Assembly (NCBI GenBank): GCA_029582265.1
Contig: CM055828.1
Location: 9,027,902 to 9,091,901, forward strand
Direction: 5' to 3'
Source of the DNA: Zoroaster sp. YZ-2022
Taxonomy: Eukaryota; Echinodermata; Asteroidea; Forcipulatida; Zoroasteridae
Length of the DNA stretch: 64,000 bases
Shown: piece after piece, positions 21,201-28,082 of the stretch
How the letters are laid out: the number at the start of each line of letters is the position of its first letter
Numbering within the stretch: position 1 is the first letter of the stretch
Notes under the pieces: generated by a model
The model's input: the letters and a program-made list of their open reading frames with translations, nothing else
What the model was told of the DNA's origin: nothing
Database searches by the model: none
Made by a program: the position numbers and the translations under genes

Positions 21201-22103
21201 GAAGCCGCCTGCGTGCCTTCGGTAATTTTTTTTTCTTTTTTTTTCGCCCCGCCCGATTTCGTGAGCTCGAAATTCCGTAATCCCGATCATTTTCTTTTTT
21301 TTTTTTTTTTTTTTTTCCCCGATCCCCGCTCATTTTTTGTAGCTTACAAATCCGCAATCCAAGTAATAAAAAAAAAACGGCCTTAACCGGTTAACTGGTT
21401 AACTGATTAACCGGTTAACTGGTTAACTGATTAACCGGTTAACTGGTTAACTGATTAACCGGTTAACTGATTAACCGGTTAACTGATTAACCGGTTAACT
21501 GATTAACCGGTTAACTGATTAACCATGCCAACACTAGTTCATACTATATTTCTTGAAAAACAAAGGTTGAAATTAACATGTTTCAAAATACCAATGTTGT
21601 ACCTTCCTTAACCCTAACTCCCTAGGCCCATTTGCTTACACATAACCTGAATCCTCCAAAATCCTTCAGTAGTAAAGCAAGCACATGACATGTATGCGCA
21701 CATGTTTCTAATCTGTGATACATGTACATGGCCAGGGACCCTCCCTGCATGCATGGAGCAATAAACAGTGTCCACTGACCCAAGCACTGACCTTGCAATC
21801 ACTACAACAAACATGGATGTACATGTACCATGGAAAGGCAAGTATGCCTAATAACCTCAATCCTCCAAAATCCTTCACTTTAGCAAAGAGCATGTAGCAT
21901 GTAACCTCAATCCTTCAAAATCCTTCACTTTAGCAAAGAGGATTTTGGAGGATTTGGGAAGATTAGGGTTAAAGTAGCCATTTATTTTGGTTGAATTTAC
22001 ATGTACATACCTCAGTGAGAATACTGTATACATTATCTGCAGCCTCCTCTGACAATTCCTTGGCATCTAGCCTCATGATGTCATCCCAATCTATGGGAGC
22101 CAT
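2135..22103 (-). CDS. CEP290: CEP290 N-terminal part, seven coding exons (gene continues beyond the window)
   Basis: Centrosomal protein of 290 kDa. In animals it is a long coiled-coil protein (about 2,480 aa in human) that links the microtubule doublets to the membrane at the ciliary transition zone and gates ciliary traffic. Coding exons on the minus strand are 22103-22011, 20177-20024, 18621-18566, 14074-13931, 13291-13238, 6448-6296 and 2317-2135. Lengths of 93, 154, 56, 144, 54, 153 and 183 bp sum to 279 codons, with all junctions in frame and GT/AG borders. Colinear matches to vertebrate CEP290, recalled from knowledge, include the WDDIM start, the ALEELE block, SQRESMLQRRGDDVEF, and LTEANEKLLEQ at the start of the last visible exon. 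The start codon has a CACCATGG context. The visible product is nearly all heptad-rich coiled coil, with no signal peptide or membrane segment. Several introns are filled with minisatellites and MITEs. Identity is firm; the rest of the gene lies left of position 1. Confidence 0.93.
2478..2545. repeat. 26-bp tandem repeat, about 2.5 copies
   Basis: GCTACTTCTTTCTTTCCTTG followed by GTGGCG is repeated in tandem inside a CEP290 intron. The copies are nearly identical, so the duplication is recent. Confidence 0.85.
2664..2881. mobile_element. MITE-like inverted-repeat element, copy 1
   Basis: The left end reads GAATTCGGACATCGGGCGAC. The right end is the reverse complement of GAATTAGGACATAGGGCGAC, giving inverted ends of about 25 bp. 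No ORF. TA tracts flank both sides. Confidence 0.6.
2941..3200. mobile_element. MITE-like inverted-repeat element, copy 2
   Basis: Its left end TTCGGACATAGGGCAACCG matches the end of the neighbouring element. Its right end has TCGCCCTATAGG in inverse orientation, and an inner block (CTATAGAAA / TTTCTATGG) is also inverted. It is a diverged relative of the element at 2664-2881. Confidence 0.5.
3277..3503. mobile_element. MITE with ~27-bp terminal inverted repeats and TA target site
   Basis: The left end CATAACAGCAAAAGAAACG continues TCACCCC, and the right end is its exact inverse at 3474-3503. TA dinucleotides flank both ends, within TA microsatellites. The size of 227 bp, the lack of an ORF and the TA target suggest a Tc1/mariner-type non-autonomous element. 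Confidence 0.8.
3681..4616. mobile_element. MITE family 'TTTCTGGTC', copy 1, split by an inserted element
   Basis: The ends carry GGTTTCTGGTC (3697) and its inverse GACCAGAAACC (4594). The interior matches copies at 26309-26612 (inverted) and 47511-47807, for example AAAGTATGGTGGCTAAGAGA and TTTTGGC(A/T)(T/G)CAATTGGACAT. This copy is interrupted at a TTAA by the element at 3902-4474. Confidence 0.7.
3902..4474. mobile_element. piggyBac-like non-autonomous element (TTAA target site)
   Basis: The left end AGCCGTGTTCGCACTGGACT and the inverse of the right end AGCCGTGTTTGCACTGGACT form TIRs of at least 28 bp. TTAA flanks both sides (3898-3901 and 4475-4478). The two sister copies of the host MITE carry this site empty (GTCGTTAACACAG near 47715; GTCGTTTAAAACACAG on the minus strand near 26440). 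The interior repeats TIR-like modules (TCCGCACTGGACTT with GGGAAAAGTTACC) several times, near 3990, 4275 and 4395. No transposase ORF. Class assignment rests on TTAA only. Confidence 0.8.
4637..6245. repeat. 27-bp minisatellite array (~59 copies)
   Basis: The unit is TTGAGAGAACTGATTGATTA followed by TTTCTTA. Since 27 is a multiple of three, one plus-strand frame stays open as a 9-residue repeat (RELIDYFLL). Shortened units reset the frame near 5300, 5480 and 6045. Variation is mostly GATTGATT versus GATAGATT. The array sits in a CEP290 intron 51 bp from the donor of exon 6, and I see no evidence that it is translated. Confidence 0.97.
6296..6448 (-). CDS. CEP290: CEP290 coding exon 6
   Basis: 51 codons between CTCCACAG and GTATTG. 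It reads NDMLRTDLRDYQRQMESQRE, continues through a RRGDDVEF block, and ends LEEIQ. Human has LCQDIIDYQKQIDSQKE, RRGEDSDY and LDEIQ in the same order. This is the strongest single match to the family. The 27-bp minisatellite starts 51 bp past the donor. Confidence 0.95.
6449..7579. other. No gene seen; intronic sequence
   Basis: CEP290 intron sequence between exons 5 and 6. It is AT-rich with short homopolymers. No splice-bounded exon, RNA gene or repeat could be supported. A short open stretch at 6491-6739 has no recognisable features. Confidence 0.5.
7580..8030 (+). pseudogene. Non-LTR retrotransposon RT C-terminal relic with 98-bp tandem triplication
   Basis: The translated text QLQFIGHVLRMNKEEPARAY is followed by a GRQPITFLSYI block and then LVVACTAVE. 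It resembles the C-terminus of RTE/jockey-type LINE proteins, where a W/F-x-GHV-RM motif precedes a GR-rich segment. The GHVLRM block is present three times at 98-bp spacing (7602, 7700, 7798). A stop follows GKKH. This is a dead fragment in a CEP290 intron. Confidence 0.6.
8031..8663. other. No gene seen; poly-C tract at 8281-8297
   Basis: Intronic sequence with a C-rich tract (8281-8300) and an A-rich tract near 8420-8450. Nothing else could be supported. Confidence 0.5.
8664..8870 (+). repeat. ~210-bp direct repeat, upstream copy flanking the DIRS relic
   Basis: TGTTTAAGGAGCGACCTTTG and the following sequence, through GTCATTGCCATGCGTC, match the copy at 10348-10560 in the same orientation with moderate divergence. 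Together they bracket the DIRS relic. Confidence 0.55.
9140..10335 (+). pseudogene. DIRS-type retrotransposon relic (reverse transcriptase and RNase H)
   Basis: The translated pieces run in DIRS order. First is VRSALDNFKVVSEKLRLELE with a PIRLVPIKQ and FIHHLSHP segment and NLDVKSAFKVIP, which is RT motif A, in the frame at 9151-9546. Next is FEEFSTAVDWIAKSELKL in a shifted frame. Then comes YPGIELDASAMTAHLP (9663-9860), and last an RNase H stretch with YTDASGSLGYGAIF and HVPGTAE. The segment between motif A and the FEEF block is deleted, and several frames change. No tyrosine recombinase was seen. It lies in sense to the plus strand, antisense to CEP290. Confidence 0.8.
10348..10560 (+). repeat. 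~210-bp direct repeat, downstream copy flanking the DIRS relic
   Basis: TGTTTATGGAGCTACCTTTG, then GTTGTCGGTAAGCA, then GTCATTGTCATGCCATC, parallels 8664-8870. The pair could be remnants of DIRS terminal or split repeats, or two copies of an unrelated interspersed repeat. Confidence 0.55.
10561..12100. other. No gene recognised; unassigned open stretches
   Basis: Open frames exist at 10556-10837 and 11748-12089, and a further one at about 12010-12292. None shows a known motif, convincing splice sites or a CEP290 match. The last may be part of the duplicated unknown segment described next. Confidence 0.4.
12150..12350 (+). repeat. Unknown segment, copy 1 of a direct duplication
   Basis: Contains TGTAGACACCACCAGATGCA and ACCAACTGGGATTCCAGA, both found again at 12595-12660 in copy 2. 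The right part (ATATTATTGACAGCAAGCAA) corresponds to 12956 onward. This copy lacks the MITE present in copy 2. The coding nature is unresolved. Confidence 0.7.
12505..13015 (+). repeat. Unknown segment, copy 2, interrupted by a MITE
   Basis: Matches 12150-12350 on both sides of the insertion at 12694-12955. A donor-like CAGGTAAGTACC follows the duplicated block here but is altered in copy 1, so it could once have been an exon. No protein family was recognised. Confidence 0.65.
12694..12955. mobile_element. MITE with ~30-bp TIRs and TA target site duplication
   Basis: The left end CTACTCAAAACAATTTAGGG continues AACACC, and the right end is its inverse (GGTGTTCCCTAAATTGTTTT and onward). TA flanks both sides. 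The paralogous segment at 12299 is an empty site. The size is 262 bp. It is non-autonomous, and the TA duplication suggests a Tc1/mariner-like source. Confidence 0.85.
13238..13291 (-). CDS. CEP290: CEP290 coding exon 5 (54 bp)
   Basis: 18 codons between TTTTGTAG and GTAAGT. The sequence FASRAEEAEREIRELKRD parallels the human NEEAENENSKLRREN region. Phase is 0 at both ends. A 35-bp perfect palindrome lies 60 bp upstream in the preceding intron. Confidence 0.85.
13351..13385. repeat. Perfect 35-bp palindrome (17-bp arms, 1-nt centre)
   Basis: GAAAACAGTGACTGATA at 13351-13367 is followed by T and then its exact reverse complement at 13369-13385. It lies 60 bp upstream of the acceptor of CEP290 exon 5. 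Confidence 0.95.
13605..13905. repeat. Interspersed repeat 'GGTTAAC', copy 1
   Basis: GGGAGTTACCGGTTAGTTA, then AAATCTTTCATGGTTAGTTA, then AATGCGGCAAAAAA and TAGAACAACACAATGGG, also occur in the same order at 20383-20610. It is probably a short non-autonomous transposon. Intronic. Confidence 0.7.
13931..14074 (-). CDS. CEP290: CEP290 coding exon 4
   Basis: 48 codons between TTCTTGAAG and GTCAGTAAG. It includes SGSRDIRSLQNEIHELSRQ and LKEKDRELIKERRD, parallel to the human stretch with GGRDTRFLRNEICQLEKQ and EQKDRELEDMEKE. Phase is 0 at both ends. Confidence 0.9.
14403..14461. repeat. 12-bp self-complementary tandem repeat (~5 copies)
   Basis: Repeats of ATGCATACATGT, each unit being nearly palindromic, so the whole stretch can fold on itself. 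Confidence 0.9.
14815..18446. repeat. 47-bp minisatellite array (~77 copies) with paired CCAAT boxes
   Basis: The typical unit is GATTGGTCCAATGGATTCCT, then TATTGTAGTTG, then TTTTAGCTCTGGCTGT. The first ~270 bp use a related older unit (AATGACTTCCCAGTGTAG). Most units contain ATTGGTCCAAT, two inverted CCAAT boxes back to back. Higher-order structure is visible: a three-unit (141-bp) block repeats near 16625-16905. The array fills the CEP290 intron between exons 3 and 4. Confidence 0.97.
18566..18621 (-). CDS. CEP290: CEP290 coding exon 3 (56 bp)
   Basis: Short exon between TTTTGTACAG and GTAGGT. With the leftover base from the previous exon it reads EQALLDQIKDLEEENKRLQ, a coiled-coil stretch. 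It is too short to stand out as an ORF and is supported by phase, splice sites and position. The 47-bp minisatellite begins about 120 bp downstream in the sense of transcription. Confidence 0.85.
19018..19178. repeat. Inverted repeat of the CAATCCTCCAAAATCCT family
   Basis: CCTCAATCCTCCAAAATCCT at the left is repeated inverted as AGGATTTTGGAGGATTGAGG, three times to the right. The same words recur at 21645-21960. It is probably a short palindromic mobile repeat. Confidence 0.7.
19188..19640 (-). mobile_element. Possible retroelement 3' end with (AAAC)n tail
   Basis: On the minus strand a moderately repetitive-looking sequence ends in a (AAAC)n tract (GTTTGTTTGTTT on the plus strand at 19188-19210). 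I recognise no coding domain, so the call rests on the tail and position only. Confidence 0.35.
20024..20177 (-). CDS. CEP290: CEP290 coding exon 2
   Basis: The acceptor is ATGCAG before GCTGCTCCC and the donor is GTGAGT at 20023. Residues include SVDHLLQLFEVARSVMQLK and then ALEELENMAQTQAKEG, matching the human segment that holds VIHLFRITQSLMKMK and ALEEVEKAGEEQAK. The 154-bp length leaves one base, completed as a GAG codon by the next exon. A plausible in-frame ATG inside the acceptor (ATGCAG) is intronic and not a real start. Confidence 0.9.
20383..20613. repeat. Interspersed repeat 'GGTTAAC', copy 2 (left part)
   Basis: Matches 13605-13905. It is interrupted at 20611-20613 (TTA) by the nested element at 20614-21382 and resumes at 21383 as a run of GGTTAACTGATTAACC units. 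Confidence 0.7.
20614..21382. mobile_element. Nested MITE with GGCC ends and TTA target site duplication (Harbinger-like)
   Basis: The left end is GGCCATTTTTTTTTAATAAC, then TTGGATTACGGA. The inverse of the right end is GGCCGTTTTTTTTTTATTAC, then TTGGATTGCGGA. TTA flanks both sides (20611-20613, 21383-21385). A 3-bp TWA duplication with GG-starting ends is the PIF/Harbinger (Tourist) pattern. Size 769 bp. The interior holds CpG-containing unique sequence with a GGCGGCCGC word but no transposase. Confidence 0.8.
21383..21530. repeat. GGTTAACTGATTAACC palindromic tandem repeat
   Basis: About eight units of 15-24 bp built from GGTTAAC and its near-inverse, forming the right part of the interrupted 'GGTTAAC' repeat. 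Confidence 0.85.
21605..21978. repeat. Inverted-repeat element with CCTTAACCCTAA ends, second copy
   Basis: Starts CCTTAACCCTAACTCC and ends GATTAGGGTTAAAG. Three CCTCAATCC(T)CCAAAATCCTT blocks and one inverted block lie inside. It is related to 19018-19178. Confidence 0.65.
22011..22103 (-). CDS. CEP290: CEP290 first coding exon (codons 1-31)
   Basis: Starts at the ATG on minus-strand positions 22103-22101, in a strong CACCATGG context. It encodes MAPIDWDDIMRLDAKEL and onward, ending ILTE, parallel to the NINWKEIMKVDPDDL start of the human protein. The donor follows as GTATGT at 22010. A plausible 3' splice site (TTGACAG) at 22145-22146 would leave about 41 nt of 5' UTR in this exon. A separate non-coding first exon may therefore lie further right; I could not place it. 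Confidence 0.9.
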
Positions 22104-22393
22104 GGTGATTGGATGTCCAAGATCAACACCACTTTGTTACTTTACTGTCAATTTAAAAAATATATATAATAAATCAAATAAAAGCATCATACAGTTAAAG
22201 ATTTTATACACATATATGCTTGGGTAAGTTGACAAGTACACTACATGTGCACTGCACGTGAGTCCAGGGTTAAGTTACAGACAGATTAGCTAGGAGCAAG
22301 TTTGAGTACTGACTAATGGTTGACAAAAGGTCAATCACTATTTGACAATGTGCACGCTCTGTACATAAACACTCAGACATCAACAGTCAAAAA

Positions 22394-23935
22394 ACCAACT
22401 TGGGCACGTCATGACACACAATATACAAGGTGTGGCTCAACACATCTTTTATACCAACTTGGGCACGTCATGACACACAATATACAAGGTGTGGCTCAAC
22501 ACATCTTTTATACCAACTTGGGCACGTCATGACACACAATATACAAGGTGTGGCTCAACACATCTTTTATACCAACTTGGGCACGTCATGACACACAATA
22601 TACAAGGTGTGGCTCAACACGTCTTTTATACCAACTTGGGCACGTCATGACACACAATATACAAGGTGTGGCTCAACACGTCTTTTATACCAACTTGGGC
22701 ACGTCATGACACACAATATACAAGGTGTGGCTCAACACGTCTTTTATACCAACTTGGGCACGTCATGACACACAATATACAAGGTGTGGCTCAACACGTC
22801 TTTTATACCAACTTGGGCACGTCATGACACACAATATACAAGGTGTGGCTCAACACGTCTTTTATACCAACTTGGGCACGTCATGACACACAATATACAA
22901 GGTGTGGCTCAACACGTCTTTTATACCAACTTGGGCATGTCATGACACACAATATACAAGGTGTGGCTCAACACGTCTTTTATACCAACTTGGGCATGTC
23001 ATGACACACAATATACAAGGTGTGGCTCAACACGTCTTTTATACCAACTTGGGCATGTCATGACACACAATATACAAGGTGTGGCTCAACACATCTTTTA
23101 TACCAACTTGGGCATGTCATGACACACAATATACAAGGTGTGGCTCAACACATCTTTTATACCAACTTGGGCATGTCATGACACAATATACAAGGTGTGG
23201 TTCAACACATCTTTTATACCAACTTGGGCATGTCATGACACACAATATACAAGGTGTGGCTCAACACATCTTTTATATCAACTTGGGCATGTCATGACAC
23301 ACAATATACAAGGTGTGGCTCAACACATCTTTTTATATCAACTTGGGCATGTCATGACACACAATATACAAGGTGTGGCTCAACACATCTTTTATACCAA
23401 CTTGGGCATGTCATGACACACAATATACAAGGTGTGGCTCAACACGTCTTTTATACCAACTTGGGCATGTCATGACACAATATACAAGGTGTGGTTCAAC
23501 ACATCTTTTATACCAACTTGGGCATGTCATGACACACAATATACAAGGTGTGGCTCAACACATCTTTTATACCAACTTGGGCATGTCATGACACACAATA
23601 TACAAGGTGTGGCTCAACACATCTTTTATATCAACTTGGGCATGTCATGACACACAATATACAAGGTGTGGCTCAACACATCTTTTTATATCAACTTGGG
23701 CATGTCATGACACACAATATACAAGGTGTGGCTCAACACATCTTGTATACCAACTTGGGCATGTCATGACACACAATATACAAGGTGTGGCTCAACACAT
23801 CTTTTATACCAACTTGGGCATGTCATGACACACAATATACAAGGTGTGGCTCAACACATCTTTTATACCAACTTGGGCATGTCATGATACACAATATACA
23901 AGGTGTGGCTCAACACATCTTTTATATCAACTTCT
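22394..23935. repeat. 59-bp minisatellite array (~26 copies) upstream of CEP290
   Basis: The unit is ACCAACTTGGGCACGTCATG, then ACACACAATATACAAGG, then TGTGGCTCAACACATCTTTTAT. Left units have GCACGTCATG, and units right of about 22935 have GCATGTCATG. Two units lost a CA (near 23180 and 23477), and two have an extra T (near 23330 and 23688), which suggests block duplication of several units. It lies about 290 bp 5' of the CEP290 start codon. Confidence 0.97.
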
Positions 23936-24027
23936 TTACCATTATTTTATAGTAATGTTTTTTTATAAACCCTGCAACAGAATTGTAAATGAAATGAAAT
24001 AAATCATGTTTGTTTTCTTCCTTTTTT

Positions 24028-24800
24028 TCTTCCCATTATGTCTTGCCCATTGTGTCTGCAGGTCCATTACGTCTTGCCCATTGTGTGTGCAGGTCCATTA
24101 CGTCTTGCCCATTGTGTCTGCAGGTCCATTATGTCTTGCCCATTGTGTCTGCAGGTCCATTACGTCTTGCTCATTGTGTCTGCATACCCATTGTGTCTGC
24201 AGGTCAATTATGTCTTGCCCATTGTGTCTGCAGGTCCATTATGTCTTGCCCATTGTGTCTGCTGCATACCCATTGTGTCTGCAGGTCAATTATGTCTTGC
24301 CCATTGTGTCTGCAGGTCCATTACGTCTTGCCCTTTGTGTCAACAGGTCCATTACGTCTTGCCCATTGTGTCTGCAGGTCCATTACGTCTTGCCCATTGT
24401 GTCTGCAGGTCCATTAAGTCTTGCCCATTGTGTCTGCAGGTCCACTACATTATGTCTTGCCCATTGTGTCTGCAGGTCCACTATGTCTTGCCCATTGTGT
24501 CTGCAGGTCCATTATGTCTTGCCCATTGTGTCTGCAGGTCCATTATGTCTTGCCCATTGTGTCTGCAGGTCCACTATGTCTTGCCCATTGTGTCTGCAGG
24601 TCCATTATGTCTTGCCCATTGTGTCTGCAGGTCCATTATGTCTTGCCCATTGTGTCTGCAGGTCCATTATGTCTTGCCCATTGTGTCTGCAGGTCCGCTA
24701 TGTCTTGCCCATTGTGTCTGCAGGTCCATTATGTCTTGCCCATTGTATCCCCAGGCCAATGTCTTTATAGCCATTGTGTCTACAGGCCCATTGTGTCCAG
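24028..24800. repeat. 31-bp minisatellite array (~24 copies)
   Basis: The unit is TCCATTATGTCTTGCCCATT followed by GTGTCTGCAGG. Three unit lengths equal 31 codons and the unit lacks stops in every plus-strand frame, so all three frames stay open and give the same cysteine-rich 31-residue cycle. This is an arithmetic by-product and not evidence for a gene. Confidence 0.97.
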
Positions 24801-25009
24801 AGGATAGTTATTCATAATTCGCTTGAACTTAATTGACCCATTTCTTGGGAGTACTTTTAGATGGAATGAGAAATGCACTGTACCAGTAGGTTTGTCTCTC
24901 TTATATGTATGCCAACTGAAGTAAAGCATTAATTAAACAAAATCAAATCAAAATAAATCTACATACTTAGTTTATGTTCATAATCAATACAACTAAAAGG
25001 TGTTTCTTC

Positions 25010-25180
25010 TCTTGCTGCTCCTCTCATTAACAGGATCATTTTTCACTTTTTGAACTGAAATTCATTAACTAATTTGCCATATTTCTTGCAAACGATATAC
25101 ACTCTCAAATGGTTCACTGAATGTCATAATTTATGGGGTGTATTGTTTTCACGACCATGAACATGATACTGCCAATTAAG
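25010..25180 (+). repeat. ~170-bp dispersed direct repeat, copy 1
   Basis: CTCCTCTCATTAACAGG, then TTGCCATATTTCTTGC, and an onward AATGTCATAATTTATGG region, align with 25797-25960. Function unknown. Confidence 0.6.
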
Positions 25181-25796
25181 AATATGCTCTCATCATTAGT
25201 TTTGTTATTCTACGGCCTTGGCTGATATGCATATTCTGAAGGTCGGTCACCACACAGCCAATTTTCTATATTGTTGAAATTTTACCTGTGTGAGGCGGCT
25301 GAAAGTCGGCACTAGATTTGCATGACCAACCATAATGACAGGGGCTAAGGTTTGAATTCCAAAATATCATTTTATTGAAAGAAATTCAGTTCTAACTTTT
25401 AAAAAATCATAGTTTCAATGGCTGTTTGTCATTCCATAGTCCATTGAGCATACACTGTACATGCGTGTAGCGACAAAACACCAGCGTATGTGCAGTTCAT
25501 GTCAACAAAAATCCATGCAGCAGATTTTGTGTGTGCTCGTCACGTTTGTGTATTCTACTGCCGAGTTTTCAATAGTTTTGCACAGGTAAAAATTATGCAA
25601 ATTTATGAAAATCCTTTATTCTGTGTTTTATTAGCAATATATTTTTAGTAATCAGAACGGTATTGCAAGTTTTGTTTCTTTAATATGCCCCCAAAAAAGT
25701 AATGCATCAATAAACAAAATTAATGCAATTTATTTTTAAATAATAATCTTTAACAAAACAATCGTGGGAATCATTTAGCCAAAAGGGGTTTTCCAT

Positions 25797-25960
25797 CTTT
25801 CCACTCCTCTCATTGGCAGGTTGTTTCCCAAAGTGCACATTTGAACAGAAATTTATTAACTAAAGTGCCATATTTCTTGCTTATGACATTATATAGACTT
25901 GAATTTATTGCCTGTCATCATCTATGGAATCTATTGTTTACATGATCATAAATATGATGA
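25797..25960 (+). repeat. ~170-bp dispersed direct repeat, copy 2
   Basis: CTCCTCTCATTGGCAGG, then GTGCCATATTTCTTGC, parallels 25010-25180 at about 790 bp spacing. It directly abuts the MITE at 25962. Confidence 0.6.
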
Positions 25961-25961
25961 T

Positions 25962-26308
25962 GGGCACAATTCCATGGTTACTCACGTTACATTTTTGAGG
26001 TATTGGGCCCACTCTTAATGCCATCAAGTTTTTACATTCATCAGGTTTTTTTCCACAGAAGTTGCTTTATACCCAGACCGTACTCAGCACAAAATAACTA
26101 CAGAAATTTGTTATGTAATCTAAACAAAAAAATGCTGGTTAATCATGTTACATTTATAGAACATGCATACAATGTTGCTTTTCTCTTATATAGTGTACAT
26201 GTACATATAATACATTGCCGAGTAAGGTCTAGGTATTATGCTGTGAATGGCATTAAGAGTGGGCCTAAAACCTCAAGAATGTAATGTGAGTAACTATGGA
26301 ATTGCCCT
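25962..26308. mobile_element. MITE with ~60-bp terminal inverted repeats
   Basis: The left end holds CAATTCCATGGTTACTCACG, then TTGAGGTATTGGGCCCACTC and TTAATGCCATC. The right end holds the inverse with few changes (GATGGCATTAAGAGTGGGCC-like, ending GGAATTGCCC). No ORF. The target duplication could not be fixed. Confidence 0.75.
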
Positions 26309-26612
26309 AAGGCCAAAGAAAAAAGTGTCCGTTTTCTGGTCTGCACGTGCGTCACCTTTTTTGTTGCTATGAAACAATATCCAATTGCAACCAAAATTGC
26401 TGGATCGAATGCAATTCTGCCGTTCTGTGTTTTAAACGACTTTTTCACAATTGAACGTTTGCCCAATTTGTGAGGACTCTCTTAAATAGCCACCATACTT
26501 TGTATATATGGGAAATTTGGTCCCTGCGTATATATATCATGTATTTCCCTGTTGGCAAAAAAAAAAGAAAAGGCGATCGATGACCAGAAACCGGACACTT
26601 TTTGGGGGGCCA
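26309..26612 (-). mobile_element. MITE family 'TTTCTGGTC', copy 2 (inverted orientation)
   Basis: Ends with AAGTGTCCGTTTTCTGGTC and GACCAGAAACCGGACACTT. The interior, read on the minus strand, matches the copies at 3681 and 47511. It has an unoccupied TTTAA at the place where copy 1 carries the piggyBac-like insertion. Confidence 0.75.
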
Positions 26613-27805
26613 AAGATACTATTACTAACATTAACCCTCCTATAGGTTTAACAATCAAAGACACTCAAAATTTGTATGTAACTCCCAACCCATTGACTTT
26701 GTGCAGTGCACTCAAATAAATGCAAGGACATGTGGCTCTGGTAGGAGGTCAAACCAAAACCACTCGACTGTAACTTATGCAGTAACATACACAGCTCTGT
26801 GTGACTCTGCATATAACTTGTAAGACATACACAAGTGTGTTTGACTTTGCCACTATCTCCAGCACTCTTATACACATGTGTGAACAATTGGCAATGCAAC
26901 CAAAAATACTCAAGTGACTGTCTGTGGGTGCGGTGCTTACTGGGCCAAAATTCAGCCTGGGCATAGGAGGGTTAAGGGATGTCCAGTGTACACTAGCCTT
27001 GACTCAAGGCTGTTGTAAATCATAGTGCGCACTTACCACAGTATTCCATTCTCAGTATTCCATAGCTTGTACCAATTGCTAGCCAGAGAAATTCAGAACA
27101 CACACACGGTGTGCTGTCCTTGGCCCCGGACACGTACACTGTACAGCGAGATCAATAACTAAGTTGTGGATATGGTTGTGCATTGTGACCTTGTACGCGT
27201 TCAAACTCAAACAGCCTTGATCCTTCTGTAACCGAAAGCTTATGTGTTTCTTTATTTTCCCATTGGAATTCCAGTGGAAAGTCGTATGCAAGATGTGGGC
27301 GGTTCATTTTCAATGATGGCCAATCACAGGCCCCTATGTTTGACCCTGTTTGATCCCACACACACAGCACAATGCATGTAAACACACGTCGTACATTAGC
27401 CCAAATATGGACTCCGTCTCTTTATATATGTGAAACAGAGTACATGAAGGTCAAAGTTCAACCTGGGCTAGTTGTATACAGTATAGGCCTGTGTACAGTT
27501 CAATCATGTATATCATGCACAGCGAGCATGCAGTTGCTGGGTCAACCAGTAACCAATGAGAATACGTCTTTGGTTTTTGAATTTGGTATATTATCATAAT
27601 GAGCTCTGCCTTAATTTTTGGCATGTGCAGAAGGATCAAGGCGCGACGACGAATGATCACTGTAGTCTGTATGCACAGTACATGTAACTGTTACATTGTA
27701 CAGTAATGTACAGTGTACTTTATGCATATGTATATGTATACAGTATGTATATGAGTCCGTACAATGTGTGAATGTGCGCTGGAGATCAGATAGCTAAGTA
27801 GGGCA
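26613..27805. other. No gene seen
   Basis: Unique-looking AT-rich sequence 5' of CEP290. A short self-complementary TGTACAGTGTAC-type stretch occurs near 27690-27720. No exon or RNA gene could be supported. Confidence 0.5.
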
Positions 27806-28082
27806 AATTGATTGAATTTTGCCCTACACCGTGTGTACAGCACTGTATTTTCAGTGCTTTCCGAGTGTCTTTGGAAAAAAAACTCACAGGCGACTTGGGC
27901 GGGATTCGCACCCACAACCTCCTGCTTACTAGTGCAGACATCTTAAACTCTCAACCACCGAGCTTGCCCGATGTTGATTGGCTGGCTAGAATCCTATATA
28001 GCAGCGAGTGCCGCGCTATTTATAGTTTGATGAAATTCTTGTGTTGGGTGATAAACAATTGATTTAATTTTGCCCTACACTG
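27806..28082 (-). mobile_element. tRNA-headed SINE with ~25-bp flanking direct repeats
   Basis: On the minus strand, the region 27975-27885 reads like a tRNA: GGGCAAGCTCGGTGGTTGAG (box A-like), with a box B-like GGTTGTGGGTGCGAATCCCG. The segment is flanked by direct repeats CAAATTGATTGAATTTTGCC (27805) and CAATTGATTTAATTTTGCC (28056), each followed by CTACAC, consistent with a target site duplication or a duplicated host segment. Confidence 0.65.

Noticed and set aside
20957..21386. Overlapping frames near the GGCGGCCGC word
   Set aside because: They lie inside the nested MITE at 20614-21382, with homopolymer-driven peptides and no domain.
24006..24817. Three overlapping Cys-rich frames of up to 259 codons
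   Set aside because: A 31-bp tandem repeat without stops opens all frames automatically, and the same peptide cycle appears in each. No start, splice or domain evidence.
27885..27975. Functional tRNA gene
   Set aside because: Box A and box B-like sequences are present, but the cloverleaf is degenerate and the segment is embedded in a SINE-like unit. The same holds for 49270-49347.
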